Below, one piece after another: positions 25,837 through 33,597 of a DNA stretch of 64,000 nucleotides. This stretch comes from Pseudoduganella violacea. GTDB lineage: Bacteria; Pseudomonadota; Gammaproteobacteria; Burkholderiales; Burkholderiaceae_D. How positions within the stretch are numbered: the first letter of the stretch is position 1; each line of letters begins with the position of its first letter. The position numbers were made by a program, and so were the translations under genes. A model generated the notes under the pieces. That model worked only from the letters and a program-made list of their open reading frames with translations. It made no database searches and was not told the DNA's origin. The stretch lies in assembly GCF_014191875.1 (NCBI RefSeq), contig NZ_JACHXD010000008.1, positions 219,844-283,843 on the forward strand, given 5' to 3'.

Positions 25837-27285
25837 ATGCGATTGAATATCACAGCGCTCTGGCTGGCGTTGGCGGCATCGTTTGCCGCCGCGCCGGCAC
25901 TGGCGCAGACCACGTCCCCCTTCACCCCGCCCGAGGAAAAACTCGGCATCTATGTCGCCAATTCCGGCCCCGGCCTGGATACCGGCTGCACCTATCGCGG
26001 CGGCGGCCCCCTGCTGATCAAGATTCCCGTCCCCAAGGTCGTCAACGACAAGCAGTTGAACCCGGACGGCACCCTGGCCGACGCGGCCAAACTGGTGAGC
26101 AATGGCGTGCTGTCGGCCCAGGCCACGATCCGCTTCCCTGTGTACGATATCGATGATAAGGCGCAAAATCCCGGCATCGCGCCTGAACTGGACCGCGTAA
26201 GCTTCAACGGCAAGTTCAAGAAAACGCTGGAAGGCTTTAACAACACCTGGACCGACGACAGCATCATCGTGCCGATCGAAGAATTGAAGTTCGGCCAGGA
26301 CAACGAGCTGCGCATCGATATCGACACCGGCAACACCACGGAGGAATGGTGCATGGCCGTGGACTGGGTTTCCATCGAATTCGAAGCCACGCCGCCCTAT
26401 GTGCTGGCGCATGGCATCTGGGCCGACCGCGGCACCTGGGATGAGGGCGAGTCGCCCGGCGTGCTGGCCGCGCTGGAAGAACGCGGCGTGCTGGTTGACC
26501 GCTGGTCGCTGGGCGTGGCGCAGAACGGCAACGGTTCGGTGGCGGCCAACGCGGCCGAGCTGAATACCCATATCACCGACTACCTGAAACCGCTGAAAGC
26601 CGACAAGGTCCATATCATCGCCCACAGCAAGGGTGGCCTGGACTCGCAGGGCTTGCAGGCGCTGGGACCGGAGTTCGAGATCGTCTCTCTGTCCACGCTC
26701 TCCACCCCGCACCGCGGCAGCGTGGCGGCCGACCTCTCCATCATCCAGAAAACCACGGCCGACGACCTGGTCGCCCGGGGCGACGATCCCGGTGGCCTGG
26801 CTGCCGCCTACATCGATGGCTGGACTTTTGGACAAGGGCCGCAACTGCCCGGCCTGCGCGACCTGACCACCTATGCGGCAACGGCGGCCATCTCCACCGG
26901 CCAGCGCGGCAACATCCCCGGCACCTATACCTTTGGCGCCAACGCCGACTTGAATCACGATGACCTGCTGACCGATAACGAGATGGATCCCTATCCCGGC
27001 ATTTCCCACCGCGCGCTGGAACGGGCATGGCGCGTGCTGCGCACTTTCCAGGAGGCGACCATGACGCTGACCACGGTGCCAGGCCATATCTGGGGCACGC
27101 GCACGGTGCTGACCTACACCACCGTGCTGACGCCCGAACCGCAGGCAAACGATATAGTCGTCACGGAGAATTCGGCCAATCCCGGCTACGGCACGCCGCT
27201 GGGCAATAGCGGGGCCAATCACAATACGGTACGCAGCGTGGGCAACGTCAATACCGCCCTCGACACCACGATCCCACTCAAATGA
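25837..27285 (+). CDS. Secreted lipase/esterase-like alpha/beta hydrolase
   Basis: A 482-residue exported protein (signal peptide cut near ALA-Q24). An N-terminal beta-rich part of about 170 residues is followed by an alpha/beta hydrolase core from about residue 185 (YVLAHGIWADRGTW). The nucleophile elbow is IIAHSKGGLDS with S264; Ala replaces the first Gly, as in Bacillus LipA-type A-x-S-x-G lipases. An EF-hand-like loop DLNHDDLLTDNE (371-382) suggests a calcium site. A late GHIWGTR may supply the catalytic His. It sits 24 nt after the cohesin-like gene and overlaps the next gene by 4 nt. Secreted lipase or polyester/polysaccharide esterase activity is inferred; substrate unknown. The protein has no dockerin of its own. 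Confidence 0.75.
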   Translation: MRLNITALWLALAASFAAAPALAQTTSPFTPPEEKLGIYVANSGPGLDTGCTYRGGGPLLIKIPVPKVVNDKQLNPDGTLADAAKLVSNGVLSAQATIRFPVYDIDDKAQNPGIAPELDRVSFNGKFKKTLEGFNNTWTDDSIIVPIEELKFGQDNELRIDIDTGNTTEEWCMAVDWVSIEFEATPPYVLAHGIWADRGTWDEGESPGVLAALEERGVLVDRWSLGVAQNGNGSVAANAAELNTHITDYLKPLKADKVHIIAHSKGGLDSQGLQALGPEFEIVSLSTLSTPHRGSVAADLSIIQKTTADDLVARGDDPGGLAAAYIDGWTFGQGPQLPGLRDLTTYAATAAISTGQRGNIPGTYTFGANADLNHDDLLTDNEMDPYPGISHRALERAWRVLRTFQEATMTLTTVPGHIWGTRTVLTYTTVLTPEPQANDIVVTENSANPGYGTPLGNSGANHNTVRSVGNVNTALDTTIPLK

Positions 27286-28949
27286 AGAGAACCGCGATGA
27301 AGACATTTATCACCTTGCTGTCAGCGGCACGATCGGCGCTTAGCCGCTTGTGGGCGCTGCTTTTCCTGTTTGCGCTGGCTTGCGGCCTGTCCGCCGCCCA
27401 CGCGCAAAGCGTGCCGGTGGCGGTGAATACGCCGGTCACGGTCACGGGCAATATCGCGCCCGGCGCCACCTCGCTGGATATTCCCTTCAATGTCGGCGGC
27501 GCCGATGGCCTGCGCTTCGACCTGATCGTACCGGTCAATGGCGCCACCCTGAGCCTGATCGATCCGAACGGCAAAGTCGCCATCGGCCCGCAGGATTCGC
27601 GCCTGAGCTTTGAACCAGGCAGCGGCCGCACGCCGCCGTTGCCGGGCGGCGTGTTCACCGGTGCCGAACTGGCCAATCCCGCCGATGGCGTTTGGATTCT
27701 GCGCGTCAGCTTCCCGGCCGCGCCGGTCAAGACCGTGGCCCTGGGTACGGTGTTTGCCCGCTCGCGCTATCAGGTCGGCATCGCCATCGAACGCACTACC
27801 CTGCTGGCTGGGGAAGACGTGGGCGTGGGCCTGCTGGTGCTGGACAATGGCCAGCCGATCAAGGCGCTGACGCCAAGCATCGCCATCGGCTCCGCTGCGG
27901 CGCAAGCCGCGCTGGATAACGGCCAGGGCGCGGATGGACTGGCGAATGACGGCGTGTACAGCGTCGACCATACTTTCGCCGTCGCCGGCACGTTCGACAT
28001 CGTCGGCAAGGTAACCATTCCCACTGCGAAGGGACCGATCCAGCGCAACGCCAGCGCCCAGGTCAAGGTGGTGCCGCCGCAACTGCAAAGCCAGGGCATC
28101 GACCTGCTGACTCAACGCGGCGCGAACAACTGCGTCAGCGGCCTGCAGGTGAATATCGGCTTCAATGTGCTGAAAGCGGCGCGTTATTCGACCCTGGTGC
28201 GCCTGGCCGCGTCGAACGGCAAATACATCGACGTGCGCAAGGCTGGCAGCTACCAGCTTGGTCCCGTCACCGTATCGGCCAGCTACAGCGCGGCCGACCT
28301 GAAGGCCAAGCTTGGCAGCGACGGTCCTTTCCGCGTCAGCCAGATCGATACCCTGGAACTGGGCGCCGACGAATTCACGCTGGCCTTCCGCAAGCGCGAT
28401 GCCGGCGTGTTCAACGTCAATCTGTCCGACCTGTGCGCGGGCGCCATCGAACTGCAAAAGCAGCTCAGCGTGACGCCGGTGCTGCAGGACGGCTATATCG
28501 CCTCCTTCAAGCTGGCCTTCCCGGTCAAGGTGCGTTCGGCTGGCTTCTACCAGATCTCCTTCAAGGTGGTCGGCCCGAACGGCGAGGACATCGCCCTGCT
28601 CAACGCTTCGCGTTCGCTGCAGGCTGGCGACAATCTGGTGGAGGCGACCCTGGCGTCCGACAAGTTCCAGACCGTCGATGGCCCCTACCAGGCGATCTCG
28701 CTGGTGGTGGTGCAAGGCGCCAACAGCGCCCGCCTCACCAATATGGGCAGCACCGACAGCTACTCGCGCTGGCAGTTCTATCCGAAAAAGGCCGGTGATC
28801 TGGATGGGGATGGCGTGGTTGGACCAGCTGATGTAAGCTTGATCACGCAGCAGCGCGGCGCCGCCCTGAAACCGGGCGACCGCCGCGACATCAACCGCGA
28901 CGGCGTCATTGACCTGCGCGACGCCCGCGCATTGCAGCAACTGCGCTGA
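27282..28949 (+). CDS. Exported protein with C-terminal dockerin-type calcium repeats
   Basis: A 555-residue exported protein. Start choice: ATG at 27282 overlaps the upstream stop (ATGA); ATG at 27297 is an alternative. The long signal has a Ser/Arg-rich n-region and a hydrophobic core ending AHA-Q. Beta-rich middle domains carry FDLIVPVNGATLSLIDPNG and an N-terminal pattern like choice-of-anchor X/surface beta-domain proteins. At residues 506-555 two dockerin-type repeats occur: DLDGDGVVGPADVSLITQQ and DINRDGVIDLRDARALQQ. They are separated by 30 residues, each D-x-(D/N)-x-D-G-x-(V/I)-x-x-x-D followed by a helix. Only 9 residues follow the last Ca-loop. A dockerin beside a cohesin-like gene strongly suggests interaction, though it has not been demonstrated. 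Confidence 0.8.
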   Translation: MKRTAMKTFITLLSAARSALSRLWALLFLFALACGLSAAHAQSVPVAVNTPVTVTGNIAPGATSLDIPFNVGGADGLRFDLIVPVNGATLSLIDPNGKVAIGPQDSRLSFEPGSGRTPPLPGGVFTGAELANPADGVWILRVSFPAAPVKTVALGTVFARSRYQVGIAIERTTLLAGEDVGVGLLVLDNGQPIKALTPSIAIGSAAAQAALDNGQGADGLANDGVYSVDHTFAVAGTFDIVGKVTIPTAKGPIQRNASAQVKVVPPQLQSQGIDLLTQRGANNCVSGLQVNIGFNVLKAARYSTLVRLAASNGKYIDVRKAGSYQLGPVTVSASYSAADLKAKLGSDGPFRVSQIDTLELGADEFTLAFRKRDAGVFNVNLSDLCAGAIELQKQLSVTPVLQDGYIASFKLAFPVKVRSAGFYQISFKVVGPNGEDIALLNASRSLQAGDNLVEATLASDKFQTVDGPYQAISLVVVQGANSARLTNMGSTDSYSRWQFYPKKAGDLDGDGVVGPADVSLITQQRGAALKPGDRRDINRDGVIDLRDARALQQLR

Positions 28950-28957
28950 AAGGATGA

Positions 28958-29266
28958 ATGAGCCGCCGACATGCCCCAGCCATGGCCGCCATCGCCACCG
29001 CGGCCTATTTCGTGCTCAGTATCGGCGCGCTGCGCGCCTTCGCCCCCGATTTGCCGGCGGAACTGGAGCAGGTACTGGGCATGCTGGCGGCTCCCGCCTT
29101 AGTGCTCCTGCTGGTGTGGAACCCGATTCTGCATCCGCTGGGGCTGGCCTCCGGAGAATGGGTGATGGCGCCAAACGGCGCCATCACCCTGCTCATCATC
29201 GCCCTCTACTCCGCCCTTGCCTACGGCCTGGTGCGCCTGATCTGCGGCCCAGCGCCATCGCGCTGA
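28958..29266 (+). CDS. Small integral membrane protein (unknown)
   Basis: A 102-residue protein with three hydrophobic segments (about 10-27, 37-55 and 72-95) and a charged N-terminus MSRRHAP. It begins 9 nt after the dockerin gene and is likely the fourth gene of the sigma-54 operon. It could be a partner or unrelated; no family is recognised. Confidence 0.6.
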   Translation: MSRRHAPAMAAIATAAYFVLSIGALRAFAPDLPAELEQVLGMLAAPALVLLLVWNPILHPLGLASGEWVMAPNGAITLLIIALYSALAYGLVRLICGPAPSR

Positions 29267-29442
29267 CCTGGGCAACTCTTCATATCTCAATGTCTTTTCA
29301 AGCCGGCCGCAATGGCTATCCGGACAATATGGCCTACTTAACAAGCGATGCGGCATGGCACCCCGGTCGTTTCCAGGCTGCGCAGCCCGCGGCGCTAGGG
29401 TATAATCCAAGGTTTGATTTCACCATAGAAGACTAGAAGATC

Positions 29443-30547
29443 ATGGAAGCTGAACGCATCAATTCCCTCTCCGCCCTGCTCGCCGATCTGACGACGCGCG
29501 AAGCCGAACTTCGGAGGTATCTTTGACTTCGATAAGAAGTCGGAGAAACTCGAACAACTGAACGCCGAGCTGGAAGACCCGGCGGTCTGGAACGACCCGA
29601 AACGCGCCCAGGACATGGGCCGCGAAAAGAAAGCGCTGGAAGGCGTGGTCCTGACCCTGATCAAGGCCGATAACGACCTGCGCGACATGAACGACCTGTT
29701 CGCCATGGCCAAGGAAGAAGGCGACGGTGACACGCTGGAGTCGGTCGCGGGCGACGTGTCCGAAATCCAGAAAGTCATCGAATCGATGGAATTCCGCCGG
29801 ATGTTCAACAATCCGATGGACCCGAACAATTGCTTCATCGACATCCAGGCCGGCGCCGGCGGCACCGAAGCCCAGGACTGGGCCTCCATGCTGCTGCGCC
29901 AGTACGTGCGCTATTGCGAGCGCAAGGGCTTCAAGGTCGAGATCATGGAACAGTCGGACGGCGAGGTGGCCGGCATCAAGACCGCCACCCTGAAAATCGA
30001 GGGCGAATACGCTTACGGCCATCTGCGCACCGAAACCGGCGTGCACCGCCTGGTGCGCAAGTCGCCGTTCGACAGCGCCAACGGCCGCCATACCTCGTTC
30101 ACCTCGCTCTTCGTCTATCCCGAAGTGGATGATTCGATCGAGATCGAGATCAACCCGGCCGACCTGCGCATCGATACCTACCGCGCGTCGGGCGCCGGCG
30201 GTCAGCACATTAACAAGACCGACTCCGCGGTCCGTCTGACCCACGGCCCATCGGGCATCGTGGTGCAGTGCCAGAACGACCGTTCCCAGCACCGCAACAA
30301 GGCCGAGGCGATGGAAATGCTGAAGGCCAAGCTGTATGAGCAGGAACTGCGCAAACGCATGAGCGAGCAGCAGAAACTGGAAGACTCCAAGACCGATGTT
30401 GGCTGGGGCCACCAGATCCGCTCCTACGTGCTGGACCAGTCGCGCATCAAGGATCTGCGCACCGGCTTCGAAACCGGCAATACCAAGAACGTGCTGGACG
30501 GCGACCTGGACGACTTCATCTCCGCCTCGCTGAAACAGGGCGTTTAA
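29443..30547 (+). CDS. prfB: Peptide chain release factor 2 (RF2, programmed +1 frameshift)
   Basis: RF2 recognises UAA and UGA and triggers peptidyl-tRNA hydrolysis. The short leading frame starts ATG 29443 ([20 protein letters not shown]) and runs 27 codons to an in-frame TGA at 29524. The main frame resumes at 29525 ([19 protein letters not shown]), giving about 367 residues after ribosomal frameshifting, as in most bacteria. The anticodon-like tripeptide SPF is in [12 protein letters not shown] and the catalytic GGQ in [13 protein letters not shown]. The main frame alone looks truncated without frameshift knowledge. It is followed by a HAD gene and lysS, and prfB-lysS is a conserved neighbourhood. 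Confidence 0.95.
29515..29526 (+). promoter_or_regulatory. prfB programmed frameshift site
   Basis: The element AGGTATCTTTGAC is the conserved RF2 autoregulation signal: an internal SD-like GGAGG at 29512-29517, slippery CTT and the in-frame TGA followed by C. When RF2 is scarce, the ribosome pauses on UGA and shifts +1 to make RF2. Sequence match is clear; regulation is known from E. coli and most bacteria. Confidence 0.93.
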
Positions 30548-30550
30548 ACG

Positions 30551-31231
30551 ATGAGCCAGACCGTACGCGCTTTCGTCTTCGATATGGACGGCACCATCGT
30601 CGATAATATGGCCTTCCACACCCAGTCGTGGCTGGCCTTTTTCGCGCGCCGCGGCCGCGCAGTCGACGCCGACGAGTTTTTCCGCACCACCGCCGGCCGT
30701 CAAGGCGGGGAAATCATGCGCAGCTATCTGGGCGAACACCTCAGCCATGAGGAAGTGGCCCTGCTCGCGCATGAGAAGGAAGAGCTGTACCGCGAGCTGT
30801 ACGCGCCGCACCTGGCCACCGTGTCCGGTTTCGATGCGCTGATCGGCGCCGCCCGCGCCGAGGGCGTGAAACTGGCCGTGGCCAGCGCCGCGCCGCCGTC
30901 GAATATCGATTTCACGCTGGACGGTCTGGATCTGCGCCACCGCTTCGACACCGTGGTCTGCGCCGCCGATGTGGCGCGCGGCAAGCCGCATCCCGACGGC
31001 TTCCTGCTGGCGGCCCAGCGCTGCGGCGCCGCGCCCGAGCACTGCATCGTGTTCGAAGACGCGCCGCTGGGCGTGGAAGCGGCGCGCCGCGCCGGCATGC
31101 GCGCGGTGGTGCTGACCACCACCCTGCCGGCCGAAGCCTTTGCGGAGTTCGACAATGTGATCTGCATTGCGCGCGACTTCAGCGAACTGAATATCGCCGA
31201 GCTGTTTGCCAGCAGCCCGGCCACCAACTAA
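30551..31231 (+). CDS. HAD-superfamily phosphatase (beta-phosphoglucomutase-like)
   Basis: A 226-residue HAD-IA protein. Motif I FDMDGTIVDN (nucleophile D and D+2), motif II VASAA (Ser/Thr replaced in context SAAPPSN), motif III K in ARGKPHPDGF and motif IV EDAPLGVEAAR. An alpha-helical cap lies between motifs I and II (about residues 18-85). Beta-phosphoglucomutase or phosphatase activity on small phosphoesters is plausible; the substrate cannot be read from sequence. It is 3 nt after prfB and before lysS on the same strand, so probably co-transcribed. Confidence 0.82.
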   Translation: MSQTVRAFVFDMDGTIVDNMAFHTQSWLAFFARRGRAVDADEFFRTTAGRQGGEIMRSYLGEHLSHEEVALLAHEKEELYRELYAPHLATVSGFDALIGAARAEGVKLAVASAAPPSNIDFTLDGLDLRHRFDTVVCAADVARGKPHPDGFLLAAQRCGAAPEHCIVFEDAPLGVEAARRAGMRAVVLTTTLPAEAFAEFDNVICIARDFSELNIAELFASSPATN

Positions 31232-31259
31232 ATAACACCCCTCAACACCACACTAGATC

Positions 31260-32789
31260 ATGACTACGGAAATCCAAGAACAGGCAGCAGGCCCGGACGA
31301 CAACAAAATCATCGCCGAGCGCCGTGCCAAGCTGGCAGCCATCCGCGCCCAGGGCGTGGCCTTCCCGAACGACTTCGTGCCCGAGCATAAGGCCGCCGAC
31401 CTGCACCTGCAATACGGCGAGAAGACGCGCGAAGAGCTGGAAGCCAATCCTGTTTCCGTGGTCGTGGCCGGCCGCATGATGCTGAAGCGCGAAGCGGGCA
31501 AGAAAGCCGCTTTCGCCACGCTGCAGGACGCCTCCGGCGTCAAGGCCGACGGCCGCATCCAGATTTACGCGACCCTGGACCTGACCGGCGAAGCCGCCAT
31601 GGAAGCGCTGCACCACTACGACCTGGGCGACATCCTGGGCGTGCGCGGCACCCTGTTCAAGACCAAGACCGACGAGCTGACCATCAAGGTCACGGAACTG
31701 CGCCTGATCACCAAGTCGCTGCGTCCGCTGCCGGATAAATTCCACGGCCTGGCCGACCAGGAAACCAAGTACCGCCAGCGCTACGTGGACCTGATCATGA
31801 ACGAGGAAACCCGCCGCACCTTCAAGGCGCGTACCGCGGCCATGTCCTCGATCCGCCGCTTCATGGAAAAGAACGACTTCATGGAAGTGGAAACCCCGAT
31901 GCTGCACCCGATTCCGGGCGGCGCGGCGGCCAAGCCTTTCATCACCCACCACAATGCGCTGGATATGCAGATGTACCTGCGTATCGCGCCTGAGCTGTAC
32001 CTGAAGCGCCTGGTGGTGGGCGGCTTCGACCGCGTGTTCGAGATCAACCGCAACTTCCGCAACGAAGGCGTGTCGGTCCGCCACAATCCTGAATTCACGA
32101 TGATGGAATTCTACGCGGCCTACACCGATTACAAATGGCTGATGGATTTCACCGAAGCCGTGATCCGCCAAGCCGCCGTCGACGCCCATGGCAGCGCCGT
32201 GCTGACCTACGGCGGCCGCGAGCTGGACCTGTCCAAGCCCTTCCACCGCCTGACCATCGTCGGCGCCATCAACAAGTACGCGCCGCACTACACCGAAGCG
32301 CAGCTGAACGATATGGACTTCATCAAGGCCGAGCTGCTGAAGTTCGGCGTCAAGCCTTTCGCCACCGCCGGCCTGGGCGCGCTGCAACTGGCGCTGTTCG
32401 AGGAAACCGCGGAAGCGCAGCTGTGGGAACCGACCTATATCATCGACTACCCGGTCGAAGTGTCGCCGCTGGCGCGCGCGTCGGACACCCGTCCAGGCGT
32501 CACCGAGCGCTTCGAGCTGTTCATGGTGGGCCGCGAAATCGCCAACGGCTTCTCTGAGCTGAACGATGCGGAAGACCAGTCGGCCCGTTTCCTGTCCCAG
32601 GTCGAAGCCAAGGATGCCGGCGATGAAGAGGCGATGTATTACGACGCCGACTACATCCGCGCGCTGGAATACGGCATGCCGCCGGCCGGCGGTTGCGGCA
32701 TCGGCATCGACCGCCTGATGATGCTGCTGACCGACTCGCCAAACATCCGCGACGTGTTGCTCTTCCCCCACCTGCGCCGCGAAGACTGA
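31260..32789 (+). CDS. lysS: Lysyl-tRNA synthetase (class II)
   Basis: A 509-residue enzyme that charges tRNA-Lys. The N-terminal OB-fold anticodon-binding domain (about 60-170) has [27 protein letters not shown]. The class II core follows with [26 protein letters not shown] (motif 2 with an FRNE Arg) and [27 protein letters not shown] (motif 3, GIGIDR). A large extra helix insertion is typical of bacterial LysRS. The start [22 protein letters not shown] fits the family. It is followed by a clear intrinsic terminator. Confidence 0.96.
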   Translation: MTTEIQEQAAGPDDNKIIAERRAKLAAIRAQGVAFPNDFVPEHKAADLHLQYGEKTREELEANPVSVVVAGRMMLKREAGKKAAFATLQDASGVKADGRIQIYATLDLTGEAAMEALHHYDLGDILGVRGTLFKTKTDELTIKVTELRLITKSLRPLPDKFHGLADQETKYRQRYVDLIMNEETRRTFKARTAAMSSIRRFMEKNDFMEVETPMLHPIPGGAAAKPFITHHNALDMQMYLRIAPELYLKRLVVGGFDRVFEINRNFRNEGVSVRHNPEFTMMEFYAAYTDYKWLMDFTEAVIRQAAVDAHGSAVLTYGGRELDLSKPFHRLTIVGAINKYAPHYTEAQLNDMDFIKAELLKFGVKPFATAGLGALQLALFEETAEAQLWEPTYIIDYPVEVSPLARASDTRPGVTERFELFMVGREIANGFSELNDAEDQSARFLSQVEAKDAGDEEAMYYDADYIRALEYGMPPAGGCGIGIDRLMMLLTDSPNIRDVLLFPHLRRED

Positions 32790-32808
32790 TCCCGCAGCGC
32801 AGCAAGTC

Positions 32809-32844
32809 AAAAAGCCGCCCGGCCACCCGCCGCGCGGCTTTTTT
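32809..32844 (+). terminator. Rho-independent terminator after lysS
   Basis: AAAAAGCCGC pairs with GCGGCTTTTTT (32834-32844) around a GC-rich 15-nt loop, with T6 at the end. It lies 20 nt past the lysS stop. The symmetric A-run makes it potentially bidirectional. Confidence 0.8.
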
Positions 32845-32941
32845 CATGCCGCTTGAGCCAGCTCAGTCCTGCGTGGAACAGGCCGGCATATCGCGCCTCA
32901 GCTCGCTTGACCCTGCCTGGGGGACGGCGCAAGATGAATGC

Positions 32942-33559
32942 ATGAACTCCAATAACCGTGATGAAATCGAGGGTGTGCGTTCGCGGCTTGAATTGCTGAT
33001 TGCCGCCAATCACGCTGAACTGAGCAAGCGTATCGAACGGCTTGAGGAGCGGCTCGCGTCTTCCATTGCCGAACTGAAGGCCATCATCGCCGGGCTGGAT
33101 CAGCGCGTTTCCGTATTAGAAACAGGGTTCGTGGAACTGAAGGAGAAGTTCACCAGCCTAAAGATCACCGTCATCGTTACCGGCCTCAGCGCCACGTTGA
33201 CCATTATTCTGGGCGTGGGCGCGATCAATGTTTCCCTGCTGTCAGGCATGATCGGCGCGTTCGAGTCGGGCCGGGGCATGGGTTCGGAGGGCATGGAAAT
33301 ACGCCATCAGCTGCAGGCGCTGCAGCAGCAAAGCAGTAGATCACAGCAGCAAACCGAGGCCATCCAGCAGCAGACGGTGAAACTGCAACAGCAGACCGAT
33401 GCCATGCAGCTGCAAATGCGGGAAATGCAGGAACAGACCCGCAGCCTGCAGAAACAGACGGATAGCTTGCAGCAGCAGACCAGCGGCCTGCGTGAGGAGA
33501 TGCGCGAGGTGAAACGGCTGGTCGAACGCCGCAACGCGTCCGACCAGCCGCCGCGCTAG
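32942..33559 (+). CDS. Membrane-anchored coiled-coil protein with heptad tandem repeats
   Basis: A 205-residue protein starting MNSNNRDEIEGVRSR; upstream in-frame codons overlap the lysS terminator and were excluded. An N-terminal coiled coil (about 10-65, ELSKRIERLEERLASSIAELK) is followed by one TM helix (about 75-100, VIVTGLSATLTIILGVGAI), a Gly/Met-rich spacer and a C-terminal Gln-rich coiled coil. Seven consecutive heptads of pattern QQQTxxL occupy residues 135-183. The tail is EEMREVKRLVERRN. DUF1640-like or phage-shock-type coiled coils are the nearest resemblance, but no family is claimed. Its last codons overlap a 21-bp tandem duplication shared with the convergent ppnN end. Confidence 0.7.
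   Translation: MNSNNRDEIEGVRSRLELLIAANHAELSKRIERLEERLASSIAELKAIIAGLDQRVSVLETGFVELKEKFTSLKITVIVTGLSATLTIILGVGAINVSLLSGMIGAFESGRGMGSEGMEIRHQLQALQQQSSRSQQQTEAIQQQTVKLQQQTDAMQLQMREMQEQTRSLQKQTDSLQQQTSGLREEMREVKRLVERRNASDQPPR
33344..33490 (+). repeat. Seven 21-nt in-frame repeats encoding Gln-rich heptads
   Basis: The DNA encodes seven back-to-back heptads (QQQTEAI, QQQTVKL, QQQTDAM, QLQMREM, QEQTRSL, QKQTDSL, QQQTSGL). The nucleotide repeats are diverged (CAGCAGxxGACC-type), so the array is old or under protein-level selection. All keep the heptad length, as a dimeric coiled coil needs. Confidence 0.8.
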
Positions 33560-33597
33560 GCTTACTGCACGATGCGCTAGGCTTACTGCACGATGCG
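33553..33597. repeat. Two-copy 21-bp tandem duplication at convergent gene ends
   Basis: A 21-bp unit at 33553-33573 is repeated exactly at 33574-33594 with 3 further matching bases. Each copy contains TAG/CTA and the reverse-strand TAA context: copy 1 carries the stop of the coiled-coil gene and copy 2 the last codons of ppnN. Replication slippage is the likely origin; it may have extended or moved one gene's end. Confidence 0.85.

Noticed and set aside
25831..27306. Minus-strand ORF opposite the lipase-like gene
   Set aside because: Composition is Gly/Arg/Gln noise; the plus strand has a signal peptide and catalytic elbow.
29401..29406. TATAAT as prfB promoter
   Set aside because: A perfect -10 but no -35 at acceptable distance; not reported as a promoter.
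33344..33490. Gln-rich repeats as a CRISPR-like or DNA-level satellite
   Set aside because: The unit is 21 nt in frame, with diverged bases and constant residues, so it is a coiled-coil repeat.
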